A stretch of 64,000 bases of DNA. Origin: Malachius bipustulatus (lineage: Eukaryota; Arthropoda; Insecta; Coleoptera; Melyridae). The notes beneath the pieces were generated by a model. That model made no database searches and had not been told where the DNA came from. It saw nothing but the letters and a program-made list of their open reading frames with translations. The stretch spans positions 8,724,437 to 8,788,436 of the forward strand of contig OU342636.1 of NCBI GenBank assembly GCA_910589415.1, read 5' to 3'. Both the position numbers and the translations under genes were made by a program. Shown here piece after piece: positions 41,785 to 53,990 of the stretch (position 1 is its first letter; each line of letters opens with the position of its first letter).

Positions 41785-44038
41785 ACAGATAAAGAAACAT
41801 ATAAAAACGCGCATTTCGGTCCAAGTCACGACAGGCCTCGAGTATATGCGGATTCACGATTGTGAAATTAAGATTTGAATAGAGGGAGAACTTGAGAGTT
41901 TGGTTACGCTACCTAGAGTGTGCTGACGTATATGATGATTGATATGACATCGTCGCGTGTGAGATTTAAGTGTTGCATACCGTCAACGGTGAGATTTGGA
42001 TTTAAAATAAGTCGACAGTTTCGGTTAGACAGTAGTTAGGGCGCGTGCGTAGCGTCATCCTTCATGAAAGTATAAATAGAGGTGGAGGAAGCGTCAGGTT
42101 CATTTTCCGGTCTAAAATTGGCAGGTCATGTAGCTTGTCTACAATTCGTGAATTAATAACAGTCCCTTGTGTGAGTATAGATATGGTGAAGTTATTTCTG
42201 TGGAAAATGAAGTCTTACACAAGGGACTTCTAGGTTCCGATTTCTAGCTTCAGACTTACTTCTAGGTTTCGATTTCTAGCTTCAGACTTACTTCTTTTGA
42301 CTTACTTTTGAGCTTCAAATTCTAGACTTCTAGATTTCTAGGGTTCTAGGGTGTTAGGTCCCGACTTCCAGTTTCAATTTTTAACTACTAATTTCCGATT
42401 TCCAGTTTTTGATTTCGAACTTTGAATTTCTAAGTTTTAACTTTTGATTCCTGAATTTTAATTTCGAACTTCTAGTTTCTGAGTTTTGAGTTCCAACTGT
42501 TAAACTTCTGATTTATATGAAAGTTTACATAAAGATTCGATCATGTGGAGGCTTATGTAGGTACCTACCTATGTAGGTACTAACCTGTGAAGGGTTATAT
42601 TTAAAGAAGCTTGGAGAAATAAAGAAGAGTGGTGGAGTTTAGTTTGGAGGCATGGGAGGTTTCATCAGGCAGAGGTCCTAGCACTTTAATATTTGGTCGT
42701 TACAAGGTTGAAGGGGGAGCAGTCCAGCTCATCCGGCACCTGGAGCACCAACCAGGGGGTGCTAACACCAGTACAAAGGCAGTTCCAGTAACCATGCCGG
42801 CCTATTCTTTGATCATCGCGCTTAGGTTAGAGGAACCTTAGTTCATCAGTTTTGGAATGGAGTTTTGAATAATAAGGTATGTCTTTATGAGTGTGAATAA
42901 ACTTTTACTATTTTCCAACAACCAAGAAAATTAAATAAATTCAAGTACAGTGTTTAATTGATTTCATCACCTATGACTTTCAAAGTGAATCTGATTTTTG
43001 ATAATACGTTATGAACTTTTATTGTGGTCAACAAGTGACTAATGTAATGGTTATGTGTAAAAATAATTCATTAAATTTATCATGTCTGTGTAGGATTTCG
43101 AGTTAGAGATGATCATTTTGTAAATTAAATTTTGAATTTCAGATTTTGTAGGTAGATACCGATTTTTATATTGAAACTTTTAATTAAGATAAATTTAAAT
43201 TTTTGATAGATAACTTCTGATCTAACTCTGAGTTCTATTCAGAATAATACCTATGTGTTAGTTTAGAAATTGATTAATAGAATATGAGCTTTAGAAATTT
43301 TATCTGAGCTATCGAAATGATATAGGTACCTATCTTGAATTTTAGTCATGTAAGTTTGATATCATTGGTAATAAGGTAATATTTATGCTTGAATGTTTGA
43401 ATCAGGATTACTGATTTTGATTATTAAATTTATTGTTTTTGTGTAAGGTGAATAATTGTCTATTTTTTTTTGTAATTGGTGATTACCGGTCTATTGTACT
43501 GATGAAATTGATTTTAATAAATCTTTGTATTAAATTTAACAATTTGAGAGTATTGAGAATCAACCCTCCTCATGTTCTTTTTAAATCATTTATTCAGGAA
43601 TTAGAGTAACATCAAGAATAAGGTGATATATTCTGGGATATTTTGGTGAGGTTTATCAATTTTTTGTTATTGTTTTTAAAATTGTTAGGAGTTACTACGG
43701 GTCTAGTCTGGTTCGGTGAATGCTGGATTTTCCAGAGGAAGGCCACATTTATCTGTCCTGGACTGGATAAACACAACGAACCTTTTGATTGAGTTTGGTT
43801 TGGTTTTGATATTTTGGAATTTTTTTTTTTGTTTCGAAATTTAGACGATCACTGTTCAAATTTAAAATTTATTTTCGTTTTGAAATTTAGAGTATTTGGG
43901 TGGGGCATTCGAAATTTGATATGTTCCACTCGACAGGCCAATGTGGCTAATGTTACAAATTTGTCTAGTCACATTGAGATCTGTCAATAGCCACCTCCTT
44001 CTTTTCTGGGTTAAGGTAAGTGAATTATATTTTTATTA
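41785..44038. other. Long non-coding stretch with promoter-like start
   Basis: No gene. At 42050-42240 a TATA-like AGTATAAATAGAGG precedes a leader, and GTCCCTTGTGTGAG (42162) is mirrored by CTTACACAAGGGAC (42212). At 42235-42480 short phrases such as TTCTAGCTTCAGACTTACTTC and TTCTAGATTTC repeat irregularly. This could be the LTR and leader of a degraded LTR element. The rest, 42500-44038, is AT-rich and shows nothing I recognise. Confidence 0.4.
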
Positions 44039-45905
44039 TTATTCAACTTTTTGAGTGAGAGTAAGCGAGGGGGAGGAAGGCTCCAACTTTCTCAACAACA
44101 CACCATGATCCAAGCGATCAAACGCCTTGGAAAAGTCGGTATACATCGCATCCACTTGCCCACCATTGTCAAGTGTAGAGGAGATGAACTGCGTATACAG
44201 TACTAAGTTCGAAGCGGTGGATCTATTCTTAAAAAAGCCATGCTGATCAGGTGATATAGAATTTTTTACCCAAGTGAAAATATGAGTACACAGAGACCTC
44301 TCAAAGACCTTCGCAACGTTGTTCAAAATAGATATCGGTCTGAAGTTCAGAACCTCAGAAGCTGACCCACTCTTTATTATAGGGCAAACCCTTGCAATCT
44401 TCCAACATGTTGGAAACTTTGAGCTGGATAGGGATAAGTGAAAAATTTTTGCTAATGGAGCAGCAAAAACAGACGCGCAATCTCGAAGAAGAAAAGACGG
44501 TATATTATCAGGTCCAGATGTCATCCCGTTACCCAATCTCTTCAAGGAGGCAAACACTTCATCTTCACTTAATTGATTTAAATGGTGATAACATGAAGAT
44601 TGAGAAGTGTACATGCCATCCAAACTCGGGTCATAAACAGAGGATTCAACAAAAATCCTTCCAAAGAAATCACTGAAGCCTTCCACTATCGATTGAGGGG
44701 TGTCATAAATCTCCCCCCCTGGACCGTGCACACGGTTCGGAATACGAGTCTTGCCAGATTTCTGACGAACATATGACCAGAACGAACGAGGATCTGCCTG
44801 GAAGTTGCGCTCCGTGTTACCTAAAAAAACATCATAAGCATTTCTTATTAGCAGTTTCAAAGAGGCTCGAAGTCTCCTAAACTCCACATATAGTGCATAC
44901 GGTCGCCATGTTTTTTAAATAACCTATGCTCTCTCTTCTTTGCCTTTAATTGACTTATAATCTCAGCTGTGAACCATTGAGGATACCTGTCAGATCTGAT
45001 GCGTCGTCTAAATTTTGGAACACATTCGTCAAACACTCTCCGAATTGCTTCATACAACATACCACAGAGGCCATGTCGACATCATCAACAACATCCAGAA
45101 AAGTCCAATCAATGCAGCTCAATCTGCCATACAGGTCATGGAAGTTCGCTTTCTTAAAGTTACAAGCCTCGCAAGAGGTACTCTGAGAGAAGTTCTGAGA
45201 AGAGGTCCCAGATCGAGAAGAAAAAAATTCACAGCAAACATACAATGCTGGGTGATGAACATCTTCACGCACCAGTGGAGCATTGTCATGAACTAAATTG
45301 ATTTTACAATCTTTACCTCCCATTACCAAATCCAGCAACCTTCCATTCCCGTTAAGCACACCGTTGCATTGAACTAAATCGCAATATGACAAAAAATTCA
45401 AAACCGTCTGGACCTTGAGGTCTTCAAGAGGCTGTTCAACAAAATTAGTCACATTAAAGTCGCCAAAGATCAGAATATTGCCATCAACTGCGGAGACAAC
45501 CCGTTCCAAAGCATCCAAGAAAGCCTCAAAGCCCATAAGAGTAACATTCGGTGGAATATAGATTACAAAGATATTTAACAAAGTTCCCTGAAAAGTACAT
45601 TTAGCGCCAACGATATCAACCTCAGGAGCAACAGCTCTGAAAGATGACGTCACATGAGATCGAGCAACAATCGATGAGTTGCGCAACGCCAACGCAACAC
45701 CACCGCCACTCGCACGCTGGACCGCACCCAGATCACGGTCACACCTTAACACCTGATAGGAACTTGGAAAGTATTCAGATGATGCAATATCGACAGTGAA
45801 GTTAGTCTCAACCAAGGCGACAACTTCAAATTCACACACACTAATTGCAGAGCAGAATTCACTTACTTTAGTTCGAAGTCCGTTGACATTCTGGAAATAA
45901 CATTT
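44039..45905 (-). pseudogene. ORF2 endonuclease and partial reverse transcriptase, frameshifted and 3'-truncated
   Basis: The frame opens just beside the ORF1 stop with CYFQNVNGLRTK, the usual start of the endonuclease, and continues ALVETNF, GGGVALALR, IYIPPNVT, FGDFNVTNFVE, LLDLVMG and VHHPAL (to 44955). After a shift, 45060-44857 gives the linker (YPQWFTAEIISQL). After another, 44887-44039 gives RT: NGMTSGPDNIPSFLLRD, NFRPISILNNVAKVFERSL, DQHGFFKNRSTASNL and YTDFSKAFDRLDHGVLL, then a foreign or scrambled end (PSSPSLTLTQKVE). The catalytic YADD part is gone. Confidence 0.85.
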
Positions 45906-45913
45906 AAGTTCGT

Positions 45914-46933
45914 TTATTCTGTTGGGCGGGTTGAGTTTAAAGACTTGATTTGAGGGACACCATTAATGTAGCGAATCTTCAGGTTCTCCTCACCTCGAGA
46001 AACTCGCTCCTCCATCTCTCTTCTAACCACTCGATACATCTCCCTCTGCTGCTTGGTTCTATCAAATTAAATCGACACTGTCTTGAATCTTTCAGTCGCC
46101 CTGAGACGGTTAGCACCTCTTACAGCTTTCAGGACATCCCGAGCATCGTTTAATTTAACTTTCATAGGTCGGACCCTTCCAGCTGCATATCGACCCAACC
46201 TGGCAACTTCAATATCACCGACACTAATATTTGGATTAAGACAAGTAATGAGCTCTTCCACAACTGCCCTTTCCACAGCAGAACCGGCGTCTGCCCGAGA
46301 AACCTCAGACAAACCATAGATAATCACATTATTGGAGCGTTGCTGTCTATCGTACAATTCTTCAGCAATTTTATTGACCATGTCAGCGTTATTTAGTTGA
46401 GTGGTGCTCGGTCCCATGGCAGTTACTCTTTCTTCAAGGTTGCGGATAGCTGCCAAGTGATCATCAAGTACAGCGCTATGCGCAGAACAATCACGCGATA
46501 GTCTCTGATATGCATCGTGCAAGCTGCTGTATTTCTTATTGATATCATCAGATAACTTCATGTGAGATTCACGCAAATCAGACATGTCTTTTGCAATATC
46601 ACGCTGTGTGGTTTGTATTGTTTTCAATTCCCTCATCAGAAGACCAAACTGATCCTGCGAGATTACATTAGGAAGAAGAACCTGTGAACCAGAATCAGTC
46701 GCTTGACTAGCACTTGGTGGACCCTCAGGTTCTTGCGAGGAGGTGGATTCGTTCCTTAGCTTTTTCAAGGCAATCCGGCAACTACCACATTTCCACTCCA
46801 TAACACCATCGTTGATACATCTCAGATCGGCAGTCTTCATGTTACCACATTTGGCATGAAATTTGTTGTCACAACTTGTACACGACAACAAATCGGTAAC
46901 GATCTTCTTGACACATATTGAACAAATCGCCAT
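45914..46933 (-). pseudogene. ORF1 with N-terminal PHD finger and coiled coil, one nonsense codon
   Basis: Starts MAICSICVKKIVTDLLSC, and the Cys/His series C-x2-C...CTSCDNKFHAKC...W-x-C-x2-C forms a PHD-type zinc finger (residues 4-52), known in ORF1 proteins of CR1/L2-type elements. A Ser/Pro-rich linker and a long heptad-like coiled coil follow (about 85-185), then a C-terminal RNA-binding-like domain (NVIIYGLSEV, VARLGRY, RPMKVKLND). The frame meets TAA after ERFKTVSI (46067), but the same frame continues with a basic/acidic helix and NLKIRYINGVPQIKSL to a second TAA at 45914-45916, the natural end. A single point mutation is therefore enough to explain the break. Confidence 0.8.
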
Positions 46934-47690
46934 TATGCAATGAACCTAGTTCGGATTAGTTAATTACTAGGGTAAAATAAAATAAATTTCAGAGTCATTC
47001 GCCTCTTCGCTTTTTGAAGGAAGATATCAATAATAAAAGGCAATGCAATTCATAAATAAACAAATCCGATATGCTATCACCTCATGGTCCAGATAAGTTA
47101 AATGGAGACTAATAATTATTATTAAATTCTCGCTTAAATTTACAAAACCAACCATATAATAACGATTAGTGCTCACGCAACAATTATGGCAATATCACCA
47201 AAATATAGACTGCATCAGCAGCTACCAGATGATGCAATAACTCACAATGAATTGAACCGCTTACGTCAGTTTGTAGAGTCACCGACAACTACATCAAATT
47301 TATTCACGTAATGACATTCTATCCTCTGTATTGTGCATTTAATTCTCATTCAAAACCAATGTTATATATTGAACTATATAGTCCAAAGAAGAAAAAAGCT
47401 CACAGTCCGACTACCGAATAGATCGATTGGGAATCGATTCTCGAAAGAATAGGTTTTTTTCTCGATTTTTTGAAGCCGACTCTTTGGTGAATTGTTGATA
47501 TTTTTCTACTCTGAATCGAATCGAAAATACGACAATAAGATAAATTAAACGTGAACATCTGCAATTCTGCATGTCTCACTCTATAATGACATGGCAATTG
47601 ACATTTGACGATCCCCAATTCTTCCTCTGGCTGCCGATGTCGGTCTAGGCTCGGGCTGCTGGATCGGGGCTAGGGGGCTAGGCTAGAATC
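46934..47690. other. Intergenic, no gene seen
   Basis: Leader of the minus-strand element may occupy the first part. The rest has no recognisable feature. Confidence 0.35.
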
Positions 47691-48395
47691 AGTGTGCTCA
47701 CCAAAGAAGAAAAAGCTCAGGAAAGAGTATATGCGATATCCTTGGTGACCACTGGAATGCAGCACCAATATGGTGGACGATGCCAGACAGAGACAGAACA
47801 CAACTGAAAGAATGGGTACGTTCACCTGACGTCAACTGTTGAATAGCAGCGCAAAACGGTTGAGTGTAAGTTGTTTCAACATGTTGGAAATAATCTGAAC
47901 GCATTGTTGACATCGAGAGATATGTGACATGTTTCTGGATACGATTCAAGTTCATAGAAGTAATTATTAGCATTTATTTGTCGCTGATTGTATCAGGAGC
48001 ATTCTTACTTGCAACTTTTACTTCCCACTTGGCGCATATGTTCGCAACATATACGTTGACTGTGCTGAGCGTGAAATATTTACGCTCACAAAAATACTCA
48101 ACAGTTGAACAACGGTTGTAAGTGAGCGGTATGTCTGAACGCAAGCGCTACCTCAACAACTCAACGGTTGACGTCAGGTGAACGTACCCATTATCACTTC
48201 CGCCTGTCCGCCGACCGTCCGTCACGTAACAGCCAATCACCGGCCGAGCTTTATGGCATGGTTTGGGTTAAGTTAACTGTCAATGTCAAATTTGGATCAC
48301 CAAGATGGCTGACTTCCGTCGCATTCATTGGATAGGTAAAGTAACGTTATACTCTATCCTGCCCTTTTTTCTTCATTGGTGCTCACTGCTCATCT
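47691..48395. repeat. Outer inverted-repeat element containing a miniature element
   Basis: AGTGTGCTCACCAAAGAAGA at the left is mirrored by the complement of AGTGAGCACCAATGAAGA at the right, followed on both sides by an AAGAGTATA / ATAGAGTATA phrase. The element at 47811-48192 sits inside. A third string similar to the left end occurs at 47375-47400. No protein. Confidence 0.45.
47811..48192. mobile_element. Miniature element with AATGGGTACGTTCACCTGAC ends (intact copy)
   Basis: The terminal inverted repeats are about 30 bases and almost perfect (AATGGGTACGTTCACCTGAC followed by GTCAAC, and the complement at the right end). It is 382 bp long, with no coding capacity. A second copy starts at 48397. 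The ends read AAT/ATT, so the duplication cannot be separated from the repeat. Confidence 0.85.
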
Positions 48396-48396
48396 C

Positions 48397-50245
48397 AATG
48401 GGTACGTTCACCTGACGTCAACTGTTGAATAGCAGCGCAAAACGGTTGAGTGTTAGTTGTTGCAACATGTTGGAAATAGTCTGAACGCATTGTTGAGATC
48501 GAGAGATATACACCGTTCACTTATTATAAAAGAATTGGGTTATGGTGTAGGGTGATAGAAATCACTGGGTATAACCGCTGTCAATCATTGGCTGGAGTTT
48601 GGTTATGTCTCTTTTTTATGAGGTTGAAGTTTTATGGCAAGGAACAGGACATAGTTGCCAGATGGATTTTTGATATTTTTGGTATTCTTCTTATTATATT
48701 TATATTTACATCTTTGGGGGCTTTTTATTTTGAATCATTTAGTCACATATTGCAATCTTTAACTAGAACGCAATGTCGCTGGATCTATAAGATCTTAAAA
48801 TCTTAAAGCTTTTCATAAGAGTTTGAGAAAAAGGTTATCATGTAATTTTGCCAAGTTAGGAAAATACACAAATGTACTTTTTGAATATAAAATAAAAAAC
48901 TTGAATCAATTATATTAATTTACTTTTAATAAATACATAGCAGGTAATTAAAATATATCAGTACGTTTATTAAAATATTAAAATATAGGTACGTAAATGA
49001 AAAATATTTTTCGTCAATTCGTCGGTTATTCGGTATCGTAGTAGTGTGTCGGAAACCAGCCAAAGATTCTGGACTTCTGGCTTCTGGCCCAAAATTATCC
49101 CTCATTATCAATAACCGCTACTGCATCCTGCTTAGAATCAGAATCATCTTCAGCTCTCTGATTTTAATAAGATTTTCACCATGTCCATTTGTTTCGTCCA
49201 GTCCTCCGAAATAAGTTTTTCACAATGATTATATTAATTTTGTCACATGTCAGGTGTACGTACATTTTGAAAGCTCTTCAAGACATACATTCTTTACTTT
49301 ATCCTTAGAGGGAAGCTGCTAATTTACGTGCTTGTATAGTAAAGTTTACAATACCCCCATGTCATTTCGATTGGGTTGTATTGGAAATAGATTATTGCAA
49401 ATCTTCCGGAAACACAAAAATTTCATAATCAGTGCCTGTTTTATGTGGGCTGCCCAAGGGTGTAATATCAAATTTGTCTTGTCTAATAATACTTGCTAAT
49501 GCCACGGTCTGACTACTATAAGAGACAGTAATTACCAGCAATTTAGCAGATACAGATACACATACTCAATACTTACATTCCAAACATATTTCACCTTCTG
49601 AATGACTTAAATGTTTGCTCAAGTTTGGACTTTCTGGATCTTAATCATTGAAATGCTTTCTTAATGCGGATTTATTCATCTTAGAGATATTATTTTCGTC
49701 ATTTTGCTCTTTTGAAATTTAAAATGTCAAAAATTTAATAATTTTATTTGTCAGTTTGAGAAAAATTGATCAGAGTAAAAAATCATCCTAGATAGATATC
49801 CTACTACTAAAACTTCAATTTGACAACATGGCTGTTAATCAGCTGAGACATTTTGAGTGATTTGACAAATGTCAGTCTATACTTAACCTTTAATATCTCG
49901 ATCAGCTGATATTGTCAATCGAGATCTAGGGAGTTTTCATTTTTGCAAACCTAAAAACAAAAGTTCATGGCCACCTAGTTCTTTTTTAATATGTGAACGG
50001 TGTATATGTGACATGTTTCTGGATACGATTCAAGTTCATAGAAATAATTATTATCATTTCTTTGTCGCTGATTGTATCAGGCAGGAGCATTCTTACTTGC
50101 AACTTTTACTTTCCACCTTGCGCATGTCCGCAACATACACGTTGCTGTGCCGAGCGTGAAATATTTACGCTCACAAAAATACTCAACAGTTTAGCAACGG
50201 TTGTAGTAAGTGAGCGGTAGTCTGAACGCAAGCGCTACCTCAACA
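48397..50245. mobile_element. Second copy of the GGGTACGTTCACCT element, split by a Tc1-like relic
   Basis: 48397-48508 matches the left part and 50005-50245 the right part of the copy at 47811-48192. The join is at GAGAGATATGTGACATG. The last 30 or so bases, the right inverted repeat, are missing because an ATAGACGCCG element starts at 50246. Confidence 0.8.
48509..50004 (-). mobile_element. Tc1/mariner-like transposon relic, TACACCGTTCAC ends
   Basis: Inserted at a TA within GAGAGATATGTG of the host miniature element. The ends are TACACCGTTCAC and its complement, with TATTATAAAAGAA-like continuation on both sides. On the minus strand near 49380-49340 a fragment reads YNPIEMTWGYCKLYYTS, the well-known last motif of Tc1/mariner catalytic domains, surrounded by stops. 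An 84-codon open frame on plus (48552-48806) has a hydrophobic segment (IFGILLIIFIFTSLGAFYF) but no known domain. Confidence 0.65.
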
Positions 50246-50545
50246 ATAGACGCCGTCAGTGTGACGTCACAGGGCGGGGCTAAGTGGTTCTGGTTCCATA
50301 CAAACAAACCGTTCACATGGTCATTGTTGTCAGTTGTCGTGTTTTTTCCTGAAGTTTGACGTGATGTTGCCATTGACATCGAAGTGATTAGTGAATAGTG
50401 AAGCCATTAGTGATGTCATTAGTGATGCCAATGAGCCACTAGTGATGCCATTAGTGAATGAATACTGAATATTTTAGTTTAGTTAAAACTTAAAATTAGG
50501 CAGTTAAGTTACTTTATTTAGTCCGTCTGTCGGTATTTATTCCCG
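50246..50545 (+). repeat. ATAGACGCCG family, half copy
   Basis: Starts ATAGACGCCGTCAGTGTGAC exactly where the preceding miniature element breaks off. Matches 23880-24168 along its length, ending at CCGTCTGTCGGTATTTATT. Contains repeated AGTGATG(T/C)CATT phrases at 50385-50460. Confidence 0.65.
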
Positions 50546-50690
50546 TAATATTCCAAGTTTATAATGTCGACGAAGTAGGTGAATCCAACTAATAAAATAA
50601 AGGTAATATACAGGTGTCCCAGCTTATTCTTAGTGGTCTCTTTAGGCCAAACGAAGAACTTTTTCAAAAAACTTTTTGAAAATTCAAGTA

Positions 50691-51672
50691 TAGCCCAAAC
50701 AGCACAAAGTAGTCCTATGGACGTCCAATGGACATCCCTCTATGTACCAACGGACGTCCTATGGACGTCCGTTTTTGTCCTATGGACGTCCATGGGACGT
50801 CCACTCAGTGTCCATTTGTCACAACTTTGGACATCCGCAGGATGTCCGTTACTGGACGTCCATAGGATGTCCGTTATCGGACGTCCATGGGGAGTCCGTT
50901 ATCGGATGTCCATAGAGAGTCCGTTATCGCATGTCCACAAAGCATTTTGCTGATAAATATCTTAGTGAGGAACAAAAGACAGAAAATATTCGATAAGTCT
51001 TGAAATTTAGAGTTTTGAAAAATCCAATAAATGTAGTGATAGGTATAAGGGTATATACGATAATTTTCTGTTTTGAAAACAAAGTTATTGATAACGGCTA
51101 AAGATACAGGAAAACGACTAGGTACTTACCTACTTACGTGTTTCTATCATTGAGTTTTACGTAAAATCTGGTAATTTTCATTGAAAAGTTGTTAATTATA
51201 TTAGTTTATGATAATATTGATAAACTTAATGAAAATATTCGTTTTTGGATTTTTCACAAACTCTAAAAATTAAAGATTCATCGAATTTCTTTCTTTTGTT
51301 CACTGTATAATGCAGATGTCTTCATCTTCACGCTAGCAGTCTTGAGTTTGATGGGAATGGCGGAGGTCTTTCCTTGGGACGAATTAATGTATAATGTAGG
51401 AATGTGGATTGTATGATAGCGGAAGAATGGAAGATGGGATGGTTAGCGCGTGCGTGCGCACTTGTGCTGCTATTCTCTTCCTGTCTGCGACAGCACGTCA
51501 TGCGCAATAGTCAAAAATAACTCGATGGACGTCCAATGGACGTACTTTTGTGGACGTACATAGGAAGTCCGTGCGGAGAAGTCCGTAGGACGTCCATTTG
51601 TTGTCCATGGACCAATGGACGTATAATGGATACTCAACGGACGTCCATAGGACACTCGGTGCTATCTGGGAG
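50691..51672. mobile_element. Nonautonomous element with subterminal GGACGTCC arrays
   Basis: Ends GCCCAAACAGCAC and the complement of TCCCAGATAGCAC. The sequence around it (AATTCAAG before, ACAGAATCACAATGG after) is continuous in the uninterrupted repeat at 57655-57680, which proves insertion. A 3-bp GTA duplication is possible. At 50718-50940 about a dozen, and at 51522-51655 about nine, copies of GGACGTCC or near variants stand at short, irregular intervals. The middle is AT-rich without a transposase. The frame 50579-50953 merely translates the repeats. Confidence 0.75.
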
Positions 51673-52456
51673 GTACAGAATCACAATGGCCATAATCTAA
51701 AATTATTTTGGAGTATACAGAGAGGTTCCCATATGACAGTGGCATATCAAAGTTATGTTTTTTTTAATGGAATGCTCCTATATGTTATTGCATTTTTAAT
51801 TTAAAAAGGCCAATTTCAACGTCAGAGGCCGTGGCTTTAATCCAGTGGCATCACTAAAAAACGACCTAGAGCTTTGATGTTTGACGAGACAACTTCCATC
51901 AGAACTGGCAAACCTGTAAAGCATTTACGTCACATATATGTCACATTTCACATTGTCTAAACAATTACAATGGCAAATAAATAATGTGCGAGCTACAGAA
52001 GCCAGACCAGAAGCATTCAATCAAAACATTTATTGAAGATGGAAGTAAATAAATATTGTTGTGAGTTTGTTGTGAAAATTGTTTTATGATATTTCGTAAA
52101 ATCATTTCATACAGGCAGTATGAGTCGAAAGTTCCGCGTAAGTTCAATTAAAGGAACATGAGTTACTTTTTGTTTTGTTGAACCAAATCTTAAAACAGTT
52201 AAAACCCAGGGACCCTTGTTTTTGAATTATTATAATTGTCACTTATGTTCGCAGACCCCTTTCCTCAATCTCCAACCACCTCAGAGGGGAACTTTTCCCT
52301 CTAAAATTTTCAAATGTGAATGAAATGACATGCCAATTATTTTTCTTTCAATAGAAATTAATTTGAATTCTCAGTCAGCTCTCAACCCATACAAGGTGAG
52401 AAATTTTTGTACTCCCCATCATTGCAAGGGATCTCGTAAACGGTAAGAGATATATA
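51673..52456. other. Remainder of the host repeat and intergenic sequence
   Basis: 51673-51815 continues the repeat that is also found twice within 57296-58762. The rest shows no gene. Confidence 0.4.
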
Positions 52457-53461
52457 CAGGCTGTTTCATTAATCAGTGCAGAAAATTCAACTGGAGATTC
52501 CTTGCTGAATTTTAAGGGGGTGTTGTCATAAAAAAATTCTTAAAGCCTCCCCTAAGAAGTTACATCTCCTTAAAAGTAGGGTAAAAAACTCACATTTATC
52601 GATTTTTTTCTGAAATGACTTGAAATAAAAAAAAGACGGCTAGGTATTCGAATACTACTACCATGAAGCCTCCATAATTACATAATTTTATCCACCCTTG
52701 TTTTCTGCAAGGGTGTGAATCATACTATCCGTAAGTTTTTTTTCCAGAACTTTTTTCCTAATATTTTTATTTTATTTTTAAATTCACACTTTAGAGGGCC
52801 ATTCCAATTGGAAAAAATTTGTCTCTAAAAAATTTCACGGAAACTCAATACTTTTCCACTAAAGAAATAAAACAAGCGGACTTACATAAATTATAACTGT
52901 GTGATTTTACATACAAATTTATAAAAATATGTAAAATAAGTAAAATATTTATAGAAATAAATAAACATTAAATAACACAAAAAACATAATTAACAATAAA
53001 TACAATTAATTTAATTTAAATTAACAATATTTTGTTAAGACAGTGCTCAAAATGGGCACAATTTTCTTGAATACATGCCCTTATTTTATTTCTTTAGTGG
53101 AAAAGTATTGAGTTTTCGTTAAATTTTTAAGAGATAAATTTCTTTTCCAATTGGACTGACCCTCCTAAGTGTGAATTTAAAGATAAAAAAAAAAAAATTA
53201 TTAGGAAAACAGTTCTGGAAAAAAACTTTTAGGGGTAGTATGATTCACACCCTTGCAGAGTACAAGAGTGCATAAAATTATGTACTTATGGAGACTTTCA
53301 TGGTTGTAGTATTATTCGAATACCTAGCCGTCTTTTTTTATTTCAAGTCATTTGTAACTTCTTAGGGGAGGCTTTAAGAAAAATTTTTTTATGACAAACC
53401 CCTTAAAATTCAGCAAGAAATCTCCAGTTGAATTTTCTGCACTGATTAATGAAACACCCTG
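52457..53461. mobile_element. 1-kb fold-back element, CAGG-TGTTTCATTAATC ends at TA
   Basis: The two halves are reverse complements over arms of about 400 bases, from CAGGCTGTTTCATTAATCAG through CTCCCCTAAGAAGTTAC to AATACTTTTCCACTAAAG, with only a short unpaired centre near 52880-53080. Both ends are flanked by TA. The terminal CAGG(G/C)TG resembles the mariner-like element at 14146. No coding capacity. Confidence 0.85.
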
Positions 53462-53464
53462 TAT

Positions 53465-53990
53465 AGGGCATTACAGGGTCGGTTAAATTAGAGAAAAGTT
53501 TCACAATTTTATGCTTAATAAAAATCTGAAAAAATTTTTCATTATTTTTTTTCACTTTTTTTTATTGAAAATAAATTAATTTTTTTTTTTTAGGTCTGCA
53601 TAAGTCATCAACATCAACAGTCATCCATTTGACATTAAAAAATTTCAAGACCCACTACTACTTTCCTGCAGTGTTTTCATAGTCTACTTTTATTTGTCTT
53701 ATGGCCGCCATAGAGGTTTTTCGTGTTATTCGATATTAAAAAAATCAGGGAAAATCAAAGAAAAATGTATTAAAATAGAAAAAAAATAAAACTTTGAAGA
53801 ATTTTTTTAATGTGATGCATTTTGATCTACTTAATTTTTTAATACAGAATGACTTAAAAAATAATATGGCGGCCATAAGAAAAACCAAGCAGGTTGACTA
53901 TGAAAACTGTGGATCTATTTGGCTATGAAAATTTTTTAAATGTCAGACAGATACTCTTGGCGACTTATGTAAGGCGACTCATCCTATACC
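53465..53990. repeat. Smaller fold-back repeat
   Basis: CAGTGTTTTCATAGTCTAC and CTTATGGCCGCCATA (53670-53715) are mirrored by ATGGCGGCCATAAGAAAAAC and ACTATGAAAACTG (53867-53915). The outer parts mirror ATTTGACATTAAAAAATTT and GACTTATG-like phrases. Its left edge resembles the GGTCGGTTAAAT phrase at 4521. Confidence 0.6.

Larger units (their letters stand above)
44039..46933 (-). mobile_element. Two-ORF non-LTR retrotransposon (PHD-type ORF1), 3' half missing
   Basis: ORF1 and most of ORF2 of a CR1/L2-like element on the minus strand. ORF2 stops abruptly at 44039 right after RT motif A; motifs B to E, the C-terminus and the 3'UTR are absent. Copying from the 3' end normally removes 5' sequence, so this loss points to a later deletion or replacement rather than to truncation on insertion. 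Confidence 0.85.

Noticed and set aside
50579..50953. Protein with DVQWTS-like repeats
   Set aside because: It is the translation of the GGACGTCC subterminal array.
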